DNA of 12,360 nucleotides. Source: CALAED01 sp937891035 (lineage in GTDB: Bacteria; Actinomycetota; Actinomycetes; Streptosporangiales; Streptosporangiaceae). The stretch is taken from NCBI GenBank assembly GCA_035642125.1, contig DASQSZ010000142.1, forward strand, positions 1-12,360, in the 5' to 3' direction. The notes beneath the pieces are model-generated. The model was not told the origin of the DNA. It saw only the letters and a program-made list of their open reading frames with translations, and searched no databases. This document shows, piece by piece, positions 1 through 6,078 of the stretch; positions within the stretch are counted from its first letter, which is position 1; each line of letters opens with the position of its first letter. The translations under genes and the position numbers were made by a program.

Positions 1-2
1 TC

Positions 3-635
3 GATTTCGCGCCGACCTCTCGAGACGGGCGGGAGGTCGTGCCGGGCAACGTTCCCGGCCTGGCACCGGGACCGGAGACGACGTACGCCAGCTATGGAAC
101 GGCCTGGGCGAACCTGTCCAACACGCCGTTCCGTGAATACAAGCACTGGATTCACGAAGGCGGCATCTCCACCCCGTTCATCGTGCACTGGCCGGCCGGG
201 TTCGGCGCCCAGGGCACGATACGCACGAACCCGCACCAGCTCACCGACGTCATGGCCACGGTGCTGGATGCGGCGCGGGCGGAGTATCCGCGATCCCGTG
301 CCGGGCGCCCCGTTCTCCCGCTCGAAGGGCACAGCATGCTGCCCACGCTGAACGGCGAGCCGGATCGCGCCGACCGTACCTTGTTTTGGGAGCACGAGGG
401 CAACGCCGGCGCGCGCCGCGGCAAGTGGAAACTCGTGCGGAAGTACGGCCAGGACTGGGAGCTGTACGACATGGAAAACGACCGCACTGAGCTGCACGAC
501 CTCGCCGCCGACCACCCCGAACTCGTCGTCGAGCTCGGCGCGGCCTATGCGGCCTGGGCGGCCCGATGCGGCGTGCTTCCGCGCGAGCAGGTGCTCGCGA
601 TCTACGCCGCGCGCGGTCGCGGGCTCCCCACGTGA
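3..635 (+). CDS. Arylsulfatase (type I sulfatase), C-terminal part, cut by window start
   Basis: This is the C-terminal ~210 residues of a sulfatase that hydrolyses sulfate esters. The frame is open to the window edge, so the GTG at 39 is not the true start. The stretch NTPFREYKHWIHEGGISTPF followed by IVHWP is the classic C-terminal block of arylsulfatase A-like enzymes, and its Lys and His belong to the substrate/sulfate-binding region in that family. The later W-E-H-E-G-N and R-x-G-K-W-K-L-V segments and the E-L-Y-D-M-x-x-D-R-T-E motif are also typical. The catalytic C-x-P/A-x-R motif would lie upstream, outside the window. The gene is followed after 36 bp by a formylglycine-generating enzyme, which is the maturation factor this class needs. 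The substrate cannot be read from this part, and neither can the presence of a signal peptide. Confidence 0.93.
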   Translation, partial: DFAPTSRDGREVVPGNVPGLAPGPETTYASYGTAWANLSNTPFREYKHWIHEGGISTPFIVHWPAGFGAQGTIRTNPHQLTDVMATVLDAARAEYPRSRAGRPVLPLEGHSMLPTLNGEPDRADRTLFWEHEGNAGARRGKWKLVRKYGQDWELYDMENDRTELHDLAADHPELVVELGAAYAAWAARCGVLPREQVLAIYAARGRGLPT

Positions 636-671
636 GGAGCGCACGCCGGCCGGAGATCGTCGAAGGAGAAG

Positions 672-1607
672 ATGACTAGCGCACCCGCCCATGCCTGTTG
701 CACGCCGTCCCCACCGGCCGGCGCGGCCCCGGCCCGCTCTGGCGTGCCGCGTACGCGCGGACGGCACCACGCCGAGGAGGTCACGATCCCCGGCGGGACC
801 TTTGTGATGGGCGACCAGCACGGGGACGGCCGGCCGGAGGATGGCGAGACCCCGGTGCACGAGGTCCTCCTGCCGGAGTTCCGGATCGACGCCACCTGCG
901 TGACCAACGACGACTTCGCCGCGTTCGTCGCCGGCACGGGTTACCGTACGGACTCCGAGCGCTTCGGCTTCTCCGCGGTCTTCCACCTCGCCGTACGGGC
1001 TCGTCCCTTCGACGTGCTCGGCCGGGCCACCGGAACTCCGTGGTGGCGCACGGTGCGCGGGGCCGACTGGGCGCACCCGGGCGGTCCGCTGTCCGACCTG
1101 GACGGCCTCGGGGATCACCCAGTCGTGCACGTGTCGTGGAACGACGCGCAGGCCTACTGCGCCTGGGCGGGCCGGCGGCTGCCGACCGAGGCGGAGTGGG
1201 AACGTGCCGCGCGCGGCGGTATCGTCGGCGCCCGCTACCCGTGGGGCGACGACCTCGGCCCGGAATGGCGGTGCAACATCTGGCAGGGCCGGTTTCCTTC
1301 GCACAACACCCTGGATGACGGCTATCTCACGACCGCCCCGGTACGCACGTACGAGCCGAATGGCTACGGACTATGGCAGACGGCGGGGAACGTGTGGGAA
1401 TGGTGCGCCGACTGGTACCACGCGGGCTACTACTCCGTGTCGGACCAGGCCGACCCACGCGGCCCCGGCACGGGCAGCGCCCGCGTGCTGCGCGGCGGCT
1501 CGTACCTGTGCCACGACTCCTACTGCAACCGATACCGCGTCGCCGCCCGCTCGTCGAACACTCCGGATTCCGCGATGGGCAACGCGGGATTCCGTACGGC
1601 GGCATGA
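672..1607 (+). CDS. Formylglycine-generating enzyme (sulfatase-activating, FGE-sulfatase domain)
   Basis: A 311-residue protein that oxidises the cysteine of the sulfatase C-x-P-x-R motif to formylglycine, using copper and oxygen in the aerobic FGE class. The FGE-sulfatase fold runs from VTIPGGTFVMGD (about residue 37) to the end GFRTAA. Hallmarks are HPVVHVSWNDAQAYCAWAG, RRLPTEAEWERAARGG, GNVWEWCADW and RGGSYLCHDSYCNRYR. Cys280 and Cys285 in the last motif match the copper-binding cysteine pair of Streptomyces and human FGE, so the enzyme looks active. The N-terminus has a CC pair and a Pro/Ala-rich stretch, as in other actinobacterial FGEs. The start is the ATG with a good GAAGGAG site 3 bp upstream at 662-668. 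The gene lies 36 bp after the sulfatase and its stop overlaps the next start by ATGA, so one operon is likely. Confidence 0.95.
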   Translation: MTSAPAHACCTPSPPAGAAPARSGVPRTRGRHHAEEVTIPGGTFVMGDQHGDGRPEDGETPVHEVLLPEFRIDATCVTNDDFAAFVAGTGYRTDSERFGFSAVFHLAVRARPFDVLGRATGTPWWRTVRGADWAHPGGPLSDLDGLGDHPVVHVSWNDAQAYCAWAGRRLPTEAEWERAARGGIVGARYPWGDDLGPEWRCNIWQGRFPSHNTLDDGYLTTAPVRTYEPNGYGLWQTAGNVWEWCADWYHAGYYSVSDQADPRGPGTGSARVLRGGSYLCHDSYCNRYRVAARSSNTPDSAMGNAGFRTAA

Positions 1608-1957
1608 CCCGGTTTCCGCGCAGCGTGTACGGCGTGGGCGACGAACCGGACCCGCGCTTCTCGCTTGCGAACGAGCGGACCTTTCTCGCCTGGATCCGCA
1701 CGGCGCTGGCCTTCCTCGCCGCGGGGGTGGCGCTGGAGGCCCTGGCCGTCCCGATGCCCGCCGGCCTGCGCATGGCGGTCTCGCTGATCCTCGTCGGGAT
1801 CGGCCTGCTCGCACCGGTCCAGGCCTGGCGCGGATGGGCCCGGGCCGAACGCGCGCTACGCACGGGCGGAGCGCTGCCCTCGCCATCGGCGTCTCCCGTC
1901 ATCGTGGGCGGTACGATGCTCGCCGCCGTGCTGCTCGTCATCGGCCTGCTGTCATGA
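1604..1957 (+). CDS. DUF202 (YidH-like) small membrane protein 1
   Basis: A 117-residue inner-membrane protein of the DUF202 family; the biochemical role of this family is not established. The signature DPRFSLANERTFLAWIRTAL spans residues 16-35. It runs straight into the first membrane helix (about 28-48), and two more hydrophobic segments follow at about 57-72 and 98-116, giving three helices. The start is the ATG whose last two bases are shared with the stop of the FGE gene (ATGA), so translation is probably coupled. A longer open frame upstream in this phase lies inside the FGE gene and is not used. The protein ends in an identical ATGA overlap with a second DUF202 gene. This side-by-side pair is common in actinobacteria; the two proteins may form a heteromer, but that is inference. 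Confidence 0.9.
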   Translation: MTRFPRSVYGVGDEPDPRFSLANERTFLAWIRTALAFLAAGVALEALAVPMPAGLRMAVSLILVGIGLLAPVQAWRGWARAERALRTGGALPSPSASPVIVGGTMLAAVLLVIGLLS

Positions 1958-2283
1958 CGGAGCGACCGTTCGACCCCGGCCTGCAACTGGAGCGCACGAC
2001 GCTGGCCTGGCGCCGGACGCTCCTGGCGCTCGCCGCCGCCTCGCTCGCGGCCGTGAAGGTGCTCCTGCCCATCGGCACCGCCGGCGCGTTCGCGGTCGGC
2101 GGCGCCGGGGTCGCGGCCGCGCTCCTCATCGGCGCCGCCGTGATCCGCCGGCACCGGCGCGCCCACCGCGCCCTGACCGGCGGCGACCATCGCCTCCCTG
2201 ACGCGCGCCCGCTGGCACTGTCGGCCGTCCTGACCCTCACCCTCGGCCTCACCGCCCTGCTCTTCGTCCTCGCCACCACCTGA
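1954..2283 (+). CDS. DUF202 small membrane protein 2
   Basis: A 109-residue membrane protein of the same DUF202 family, in its shorter form. The motif FDPGLQLERTTLAWRRTLLA (residues 6-25) is the counterpart of the ANERTFLAWIRT signature in its neighbour. Hydrophobic helices follow at about 22-38, 42-64 and 87-107, separated by a basic RRHRRAHRA loop. The start is the ATG overlapping the preceding stop by ATGA, so it is coupled to the first DUF202 gene and ends the four-gene plus-strand run. Only 5 bp separate its stop from the 3' end of a decayed convergent gene on the other strand. Its function is unknown. Context would allow a role in membrane or envelope maintenance alongside the sulfatase pair, but nothing in the sequence proves a link. 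Confidence 0.88.
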   Translation: MTERPFDPGLQLERTTLAWRRTLLALAAASLAAVKVLLPIGTAGAFAVGGAGVAAALLIGAAVIRRHRRAHRALTGGDHRLPDARPLALSAVLTLTLGLTALLFVLATT

Positions 2284-2288
2284 CGCGC

Positions 2289-2901
2289 TCATCCGCGAAT
2301 ACGCGAAGCTGGAGGCACGAGGGCCCAAAGCAAGGTGGCTATCGCGACGAAGCAGGCTTCAGCGGTCAAGATGAACGCTACGTATTCATGCCATGCGGAC
2401 ATTGTTCCCGTGCAGCCCTGATTGGACTGTGGAAGCGCGGAACACCGCGATGAGCAGCAGTGGAATCAACTGACTGACCTGCGCAAAGTACTCTTGATCG
2501 ACCACCCCCGCCGCAGGTATCGTTCAATAGAACGAGCGCATCGGCATTGCCTTTATTTAGTATCCGCGCTTGTGGTTCTCCTATTTGTCTGGCGGCAAGA
2601 TCGTAGGCTTCCCCAAATGACCTCGCGGCCGAGTTATTTAAAATCAGGTTCCACACAAGTGAAGCGACATACGCGGCGGCGGTACCGATGAACAAGGGAA
2701 GCGCGGCGACGAGCCTTGTTCGCGCCGCTTCGTCATACGCTTCTGTGCATGCTTCCAGCCCACCGCAAGAGGGCTGGCTCCGAGCATGGCCGCGAGCAAA
2801 CAGCCCAGTGCAAGGAGATATACCAAGGTGTAAAGCGTGTACTCGGCGAACCCCGCATCGCGATCGTCAGGCCTTAGGGTCGTTCCCAGCAAGCTATCCA
2901 T
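2289..2901 (-). pseudogene. Decayed four-helix membrane protein, split over several frames
   Basis: Reading the minus strand and changing frame rebuilds one protein of about 200 residues. The first frame starts at the ATG at 2901 and gives helix 1, YTLYTLVYLLALGCLLAAML. Near 2759-2761 a lost G in a G-run shifts to a frame reading EACTEAYDEAARTRL, then helix 2, FIGTAAAYVASLVWNLIL, and ARSFGEAYDLAARQIGEP. Near 2520 a third frame takes over with VVDQEYFAQVSQLIPLLLIA (helix 3). Near 2430-2440 a fourth gives AWHEYVAFILTAEACFVAIA (helix 4) and a TGA at 2289-2291. The family is not recognised. The 3' end lies 5 bp from the convergent DUF202 gene, while the 5' end stops at a junction with a helicase fragment. 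Three independent lesions argue for real decay, although sequencing error at G or GC runs cannot be excluded. Confidence 0.66.
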
Positions 2902-2908
2902 AGCAAGA

Positions 2909-3219
2909 GTGGCCGAAGCGTCACTTGATCCCAAGAAACTTGATGAATCTAAACGGGCGGTTATTAAGGATATTCTCCGCGTGCGTCCCATTTACGCGCT
3001 CCAGGTCCTTCCCGGCACTGGGAAGACAACGAAGGTAGCGTGGCTGCTGCGTCAGATCCTCGGCGAGGATCCCGTTGCGCAGATCCCGTTGCGCAGATCC
3101 TGATCACAGCCCAGGCGCATGGTGCCGTCGATGTGCTCTGGTCGAGGGTCAAGAAAGAGGCATTTCGTAACGTCCCGGAGGAACGCTTGACGGAGCCATT
3201 CAGATGGCTTACGAAGTGA
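2909..3219 (+). pseudogene. P-loop helicase fragment (SF1, AAA_11-like), frameshifted
   Basis: An N-terminal helicase/ATPase fragment. DESKRAVIKDILRVRPIYAL leads into the Walker A motif PGTGKTT (about 3016-3036), in the arrangement of UPF1/DNA2-like superfamily 1 helicases, which usually read L-Q-G-P-P-G-T-G-K-T. After the following helix (VAWLLRQILGEDP) a 14-bp tandem duplication at 3071-3098 shifts the frame to a TGA at 3101. If one copy is skipped, the protein continues with ILITAQAHGAVDVLWSRVKK, the expected motif Ia region, and reaches a stop at 3217-3219. The Walker B, later helicase motifs and everything C-terminal are missing. The upstream end meets the membrane pseudogene near 2901-2908. 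Such helicases are frequent in restriction and phage-defence loci, but that role is only inferred here. Confidence 0.72.
3068..3100 (+). repeat. 14-bp tandem duplication (about 2.4 copies) in the helicase remnant
   Basis: The unit GATCCCGTTGCGCA occurs at 3068-3081 and 3082-3095 and is followed by GATCC at 3096-3100. Because 14 is not a multiple of three, the extra copy changes the helicase frame and creates a stop two codons later. Removing one copy restores a long helicase-like reading frame, which marks this as the inactivating lesion. Confidence 0.9.
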
Positions 3220-4664
3220 CTGTGCTGTCTGGAATCATCACGACGATCCTGATGTCCACCGTCATCGCCGGCACCGGCGCGCCGGCCGGTGATTCCCCGC
3301 CTCCGGACGCCCTGTTCGACAAGGTCACTCTCAACGACCGGCCGGGCGAACCGATGGGCCTCGCGGTCCTGCCGGACCTGCGGGTGTTGCACGCGGCCCG
3401 TACCGGTGAGATCTGGATCCACCACCCCGACACCGGCCAGAACACCCTGGCTGCCGACATCCCGGTGTACCTGCACGACGACGAGGGGCTGCAGAGCGTC
3501 GCCATCGACCCGTACTTCCCGCGCAACCACTGGGTGTACGTCTACTACTCGCCACCCCTCGACACTCCCGAGGGCGACGCGCCGGTCGTGGGCACCCAGG
3601 CCGACTTCGCGCGCTTCCACGGGGTGTTGCGGCTGTCCCGCTTCCACCTGACCGGCGACACCCTCGACCCGCACAGCGAGCAGCACATCCTGGACGTGCC
3701 CTCCGACCGCGGGCTGTGCTGCCACCTCGGCGGGCACATCGACTTCGACCGGCACGGCAATCTGTATCTGTCCACAGGCGACGACACCAACGCCTTCGCC
3801 TCCGACGGCTACACCCCCATCGACGAGCGGCCGGGACGCAATCCGGCCTTCGACGCGCAGCGCACCGCGGCCAACACCAACGACCTGCGCGGCAAGCTGT
3901 TGCGGATCCGGGTCAACCCCGGGGGCGGGTACCGCATCCCGTCGGGCAACCTGTTCGGTCCCGGCACGCCGCGCACCCGGCCGGAGATCTACGCGATGGG
4001 CCTGCGCAACCCTTTCCGGTTCGCCGTCGACCGTGACACCGGCGCGGTGTACCTGGCCGACTACTCACCCGACGCGACCCAACCCGACCCGCGGCGCGGC
4101 CCGGCCGGTCACGGCCGGTGGACGGTGGTGGACCGCCCGGCCAATTACGGCTGGCCGTACTGCGCGACCCCCGACCTTCCCTACGTCGACCACGACTTCG
4201 CCGCCGGGCAGTCCGGCGGGCCGTTCGACTGCCGCCGTCCGGTGAACACCTCGCCGAACAACACCGGGCTGACCCGGCTGCCGCCGGTGCGGGCTCCCGA
4301 GGTCTGGTACACCTTCGACACACCCGAGCCGTTCCCGGAACTGGGCACCGGCGGGGTCGGTCCGATGGGCGGACCGGCGTACCACTTCGACCCGCACAAC
4401 CGGTCCCCGGTGAAGTGGCCGGCCTACTACGACGGCGTGCCGCTGTTCTACGAATGGACCCGCGACTACGTCAAGGAGTTCCGGCTGGGCCGTGACGGAC
4501 GGGTCGCCGACATCCGGCCCGTGCTGCCGTCGTTGGTCTTCGACAACCCGATGGACATGGAGTTCGGACCGGACGGCGCGCTCTACGTCCTGGAGTACGG
4601 CGACGGGTTGTTCGTCGAGACCCCGGAGGCGCAACTTGCCCGCGTGGAGTTCCACGGCGACTGA
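3204..4664 (+). CDS. PQQ-dependent sugar dehydrogenase (glucose/sorbosone dehydrogenase family)
   Basis: A 486-residue six-bladed beta-propeller dehydrogenase predicted to oxidise a sugar or aldose outside the membrane using pyrroloquinoline quinone. Family marks are EPMGLAVLPDLRVLHAARTG near the N-terminus, GLCCHLGGHIDFDRHGNLYL with the candidate catalytic His174, STGDDTNAFASDGYTPIDER, TNDLRGKLLRI, PEIYAMGLRNPFRFAVD, ANYGWPYC, FYEWTRDYVKEFRL and NPMDMEFGPDGALYVLEYGD. Streptomyces relatives usually continue into PKD, Ig-like or carbohydrate-binding domains; here the protein stops right after QLARVEFHGD, so it is single-domain or C-terminally truncated. The ATG at 3204 has GGAG at 3192-3195 in front, but GTG 3216 or ATG 3252 are possible. 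The first ~25 residues are hydrophobic with no basic n-region, a poor signal peptide. The 5' end overlaps the helicase remnant. Confidence 0.88.
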   Translation: MAYEVTVLSGIITTILMSTVIAGTGAPAGDSPPPDALFDKVTLNDRPGEPMGLAVLPDLRVLHAARTGEIWIHHPDTGQNTLAADIPVYLHDDEGLQSVAIDPYFPRNHWVYVYYSPPLDTPEGDAPVVGTQADFARFHGVLRLSRFHLTGDTLDPHSEQHILDVPSDRGLCCHLGGHIDFDRHGNLYLSTGDDTNAFASDGYTPIDERPGRNPAFDAQRTAANTNDLRGKLLRIRVNPGGGYRIPSGNLFGPGTPRTRPEIYAMGLRNPFRFAVDRDTGAVYLADYSPDATQPDPRRGPAGHGRWTVVDRPANYGWPYCATPDLPYVDHDFAAGQSGGPFDCRRPVNTSPNNTGLTRLPPVRAPEVWYTFDTPEPFPELGTGGVGPMGGPAYHFDPHNRSPVKWPAYYDGVPLFYEWTRDYVKEFRLGRDGRVADIRPVLPSLVFDNPMDMEFGPDGALYVLEYGDGLFVETPEAQLARVEFHGD

Positions 4665-4682
4665 GTGATGGCGTGCTCGCTC

Positions 4683-4835
4683 CTACTCGACTAAAGGTTG
4701 TTGCGTAACTAGCACGTAGCCACCGTGGTAGCCCGGGATCTGCCGCAGTTCTGGCAGCACCTGTTCGGTGAGCAGGCGTGCGTCGGCGTCGGCGTCGTCG
4801 GGTGCGGTCCACCCACGCCATACCCGCGCAATCAT
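4683..4835 (-). pseudogene. Truncated antibiotic biosynthesis monooxygenase (ABM)-like gene
   Basis: The ATG at 4835 begins a 50-residue frame, MIARVWRGWTAPDDADADAR, continuing to LPELRQIPGYHGGYVL. This is the first strand, helix and second strand of small ABM/Dabb-type alpha-beta barrel proteins, which are normally about 95-110 residues. After GGYVL the sequence diverges into VTQQPLVE and stops, so roughly half the protein is missing and the fragment is probably not functional. The break is near 4707, at the motif AAAGGTTGTTGCGTAAC on the plus strand; this could be a scar of a lost mobile element, but I cannot match it to a known end. It lies 19 bp after another minus-strand gene tail, suggesting a former two-gene operon. 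No clear ribosome site is visible. Confidence 0.62.
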
Positions 4836-4844
4836 GATCGAAGC

Positions 4845-4858
4845 GTAGCGACCGCTAC
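4845..4858. repeat. Inverted repeat between two minus-strand gene remnants
   Basis: GTAGCG-AC-CGCTAC forms 6-bp arms around a 2-bp centre. It lies just upstream of the ATG of the truncated ABM gene and overlaps the stop codon of the preceding minus-strand remnant. It could be a small operator or part of a weak hairpin; short arms make chance plausible. Confidence 0.35.
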
Positions 4859-5170
4859 CTGCCCCGCTCGCCGCCCCTGGCGTCCTTGCGGTTCTTCTGC
4901 TTGCCGCTCCGGACGTCCTTGTCCCTGCCGTCCCCGTCCTTGCCGTCCCCGTCCTTGCCGTCCCTGTCGTTCGTGCGGTCGGCACGGTGGTCCGGCACGA
5001 CGGAGGTGGTGGGCCGGTCGCGGGGTACCGCGGCCAGTGTCGCCGGCCGCGCGACGACAGGGGCGTGCCCGGCCCGAGCGACCGGTACGGCCGTCGCCGC
5101 CTGGTCGCCACCGCCGCCGGACTCGGGTGTCGCGGGCGTCCGCATGGCGCCCAGCCCGGTGGCGGGCAAG
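4855..5170 (-). pseudogene. C-terminal tail of an unknown low-complexity protein
   Basis: The minus-strand frame ending at the TAG at 4855-4857 has G or C in nearly every third position, which marks genuine coding sequence. It reads from about LPATGLGAMRTPATPESGGG through a Pro/Ala/Val-rich linker to a highly charged end containing DRDGKDGDGKDGDGRDKD and KQKNRKDARGGERGR. No domain or membrane segment is visible, and the LPATG string is not followed by a hydrophobic segment, so it is not a sortase signal. At about 5170 the base composition drops and a different plus-strand fragment begins, so the N-terminal part is missing. An ATG at 5145 could start a short free-standing protein, but it lacks a ribosome site. 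Its former partner downstream is the truncated ABM gene. Confidence 0.5.
4928..4966. repeat. 15-bp tandem repeat encoding the Lys-Asp-Gly tail
   Basis: The unit CCGTCCCCGTCCTTG is repeated exactly at 4928-4942 and 4943-4957, with a partial third copy following and a diverged one before. Because the unit is a multiple of three it keeps frame, and on the minus strand it encodes the K-D-G-D-G repeats of the charged tail. Confidence 0.8.
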
Positions 5171-5171
5171 T

Positions 5172-5415
5172 CGAGATACAGAGACAGCAGGAGCTGTCCC
5201 AGCAAGCTGCCCTTTCGGCTTGCCTAGATCAAGCCTCAAATGCCTACAACGACTATCTTGACTTAAATGGCACCAAGACGAGTACGGATGCAAACGGGCA
5301 GAGTGTCTACTACATGGCTCAGACCCACTGGGATTACGTAGACCAGAAGCTAAAGAATGACCGCGATGAGTGCTACCGAAGGCACGAAGCGCAGGCGGCG
5401 AACTCGTCTTACTAA
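5172..5415 (+). pseudogene. 3' end of an unknown small actinobacterial gene, 5' truncated
   Basis: The frame ending at the TAA at 5413-5415 reads QVEIQRQQELSQQAALSACL, then NAYNDYLDLNGTKT, YYMAQTHWDYVDQKLKNDRD and ECYRRHEAQAANSSY. The spaced C...Y..Y..LNG...W....K....ECYRR pattern resembles uncharacterised secreted or membrane-anchored proteins common in Streptomyces and relatives, which begin with one membrane helix. That N-terminal part is absent here; upstream of about 5170 the frame runs against the coding strand of another fragment. Codons are less GC-biased than those of neighbours. I cannot assign a function, and the fragment lacks a plausible start. Confidence 0.5.
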
Positions 5416-5503
5416 AAGCCGGCGTCAACCAAGAGGCGTCATAGCTCTTCTAGCCCTGGCTTTTCGCGGGGCTTGGGGGCTGATCGGCGCGGCGATAATA
5501 GAA

Positions 5504-5567
5504 AGTGCTCCTGACCTGGGATGATAAGGGTGTCGAAGTCCTTATTGAACCCAGATCGAGGAGCACT
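5504..5567 (+). promoter_or_regulatory. Leader hairpin that hides the transposase ribosome site
   Basis: The arm AGTGCTCCT (5504-5512) pairs with AGGAGCACT (5559-5567). A second block, GACCTGGG (5513-5520), pairs with CCCAGATC (5550-5557) with one mismatch. A third, ATAAGG (5524-5529), pairs with CCTTAT (5540-5545), leaving a 10-nt loop. The AGGAG of the 3' arm is the only Shine-Dalgarno-like site before the GTG at 5574, so it would be base-paired in transcripts that run in from outside. Protection from read-through transcription is known for other insertion sequences such as IS10 and IS50; that this one works so is inference. Confidence 0.6.
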
Positions 5568-5573
5568 CGCAGG

Positions 5574-6076
5574 GTGAACGTTACCGGGTGGTCGAGGGGC
5601 CTGGAAGTCACTGGGGGCGGCGCGGGGATTGTGTCGCACGCGGGTGTGGTGTTGTTGCGGCAGTTGGCCGATCGGGCGGGCTTTCGGCGGGGTTGTCGCG
5701 GGCGTTGGCGCCGCTGGGTGCGGGTCGGCTGCTGGTTCATGATCGGGGCCGGATTTTGGCTGATCTGGGGTGTGCGATCGCCGATGGCGGCGAGGTGGTC
5801 AGCGATTTTCGGGTCATGGCCGACCAGGGCGGGCTGTTCGGGCCGGTGGCCTCAGTCCCGACCCTCTGGCGCACCCTTAGCGAGATCGCCGCTGGTGGGC
5901 CGTGGGCCCGACGACGGATCAGTGCCGCGGTGAACGCCGCCCGCCGGCGGGCATGGCGGCAGATCGAGGACCGGCACGGCGCGGTCCCCGGCGTGGCCAT
6001 CGCCGACAAGGTGGTCAATGGTGTGATCTGCATCCGGATGGACGCCGCCGTGGTGGCCTGCCATTCGGACAAACAG
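5574..6076 (+). pseudogene. IS1380-family transposase, N-terminal fragment with frameshift
   Basis: Beginning at GTG 5574 the frame reads NVTGWSRGLEV, then IVSHAGVVLLRQLADRAG. A one-base loss near 5680-5682 moves it to a second frame with LSAGLSRALAPLGAGRLLVH, DRGRILADLGCAIADGGEVV, SDFRVMADQGGLFGPVASVP and VNGVICIRMDAAVVACHSDK. This is the order of motifs in IS1380 DDE transposases, which are about 450-470 residues; the Asp in MDAAVVACHSDK matches the first catalytic Asp. The fragment ends just after it, so the other catalytic residues are missing and the gene cannot act. It is a host-chromosome scar rather than an active element. Confidence 0.8.
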
Positions 6077-6078
6077 GG

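Larger units (their letters stand above)
5450..6076 (+). mobile_element. IS1380-family insertion sequence, left-end remnant
   Basis: The fragment comprises a probable left end (from about 5450, AGCCCTGGCTTTTCGCGGGG), a non-coding leader with a strong hairpin at 5504-5567, and about the first third of a transposase. The right two thirds and right terminal repeat are gone. The right break is at 6076-6078, immediately beside the 3' end of the tRNA-Arg gene. The exact left terminus is uncertain because no matching inverted repeat remains and target-site duplications cannot be seen. Confidence 0.65.

Noticed and set aside
2964..3755. Long minus-strand open frame opposite the dehydrogenase start
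   Set aside because: Composition is a Val/Gly/Arg-rich shadow of the GC-rich plus-strand gene; no domain and no start signal.
4913..4970. CRISPR-like repeats
   Set aside because: Direct 15-bp tandem units without spacers that encode a KDGDG repeat in frame; no CRISPR array anywhere in the window.
5118..5175. LPATG string as a sortase anchor
   Set aside because: Not followed by a hydrophobic segment and basic tail; it lies in the interior of a fragment.
5405..5463. AAAAGCC...GGCTTTT as a terminator after the small gene remnant
   Set aside because: The loop would be about 37 nt and the arms only 7 bp, so no stable hairpin.
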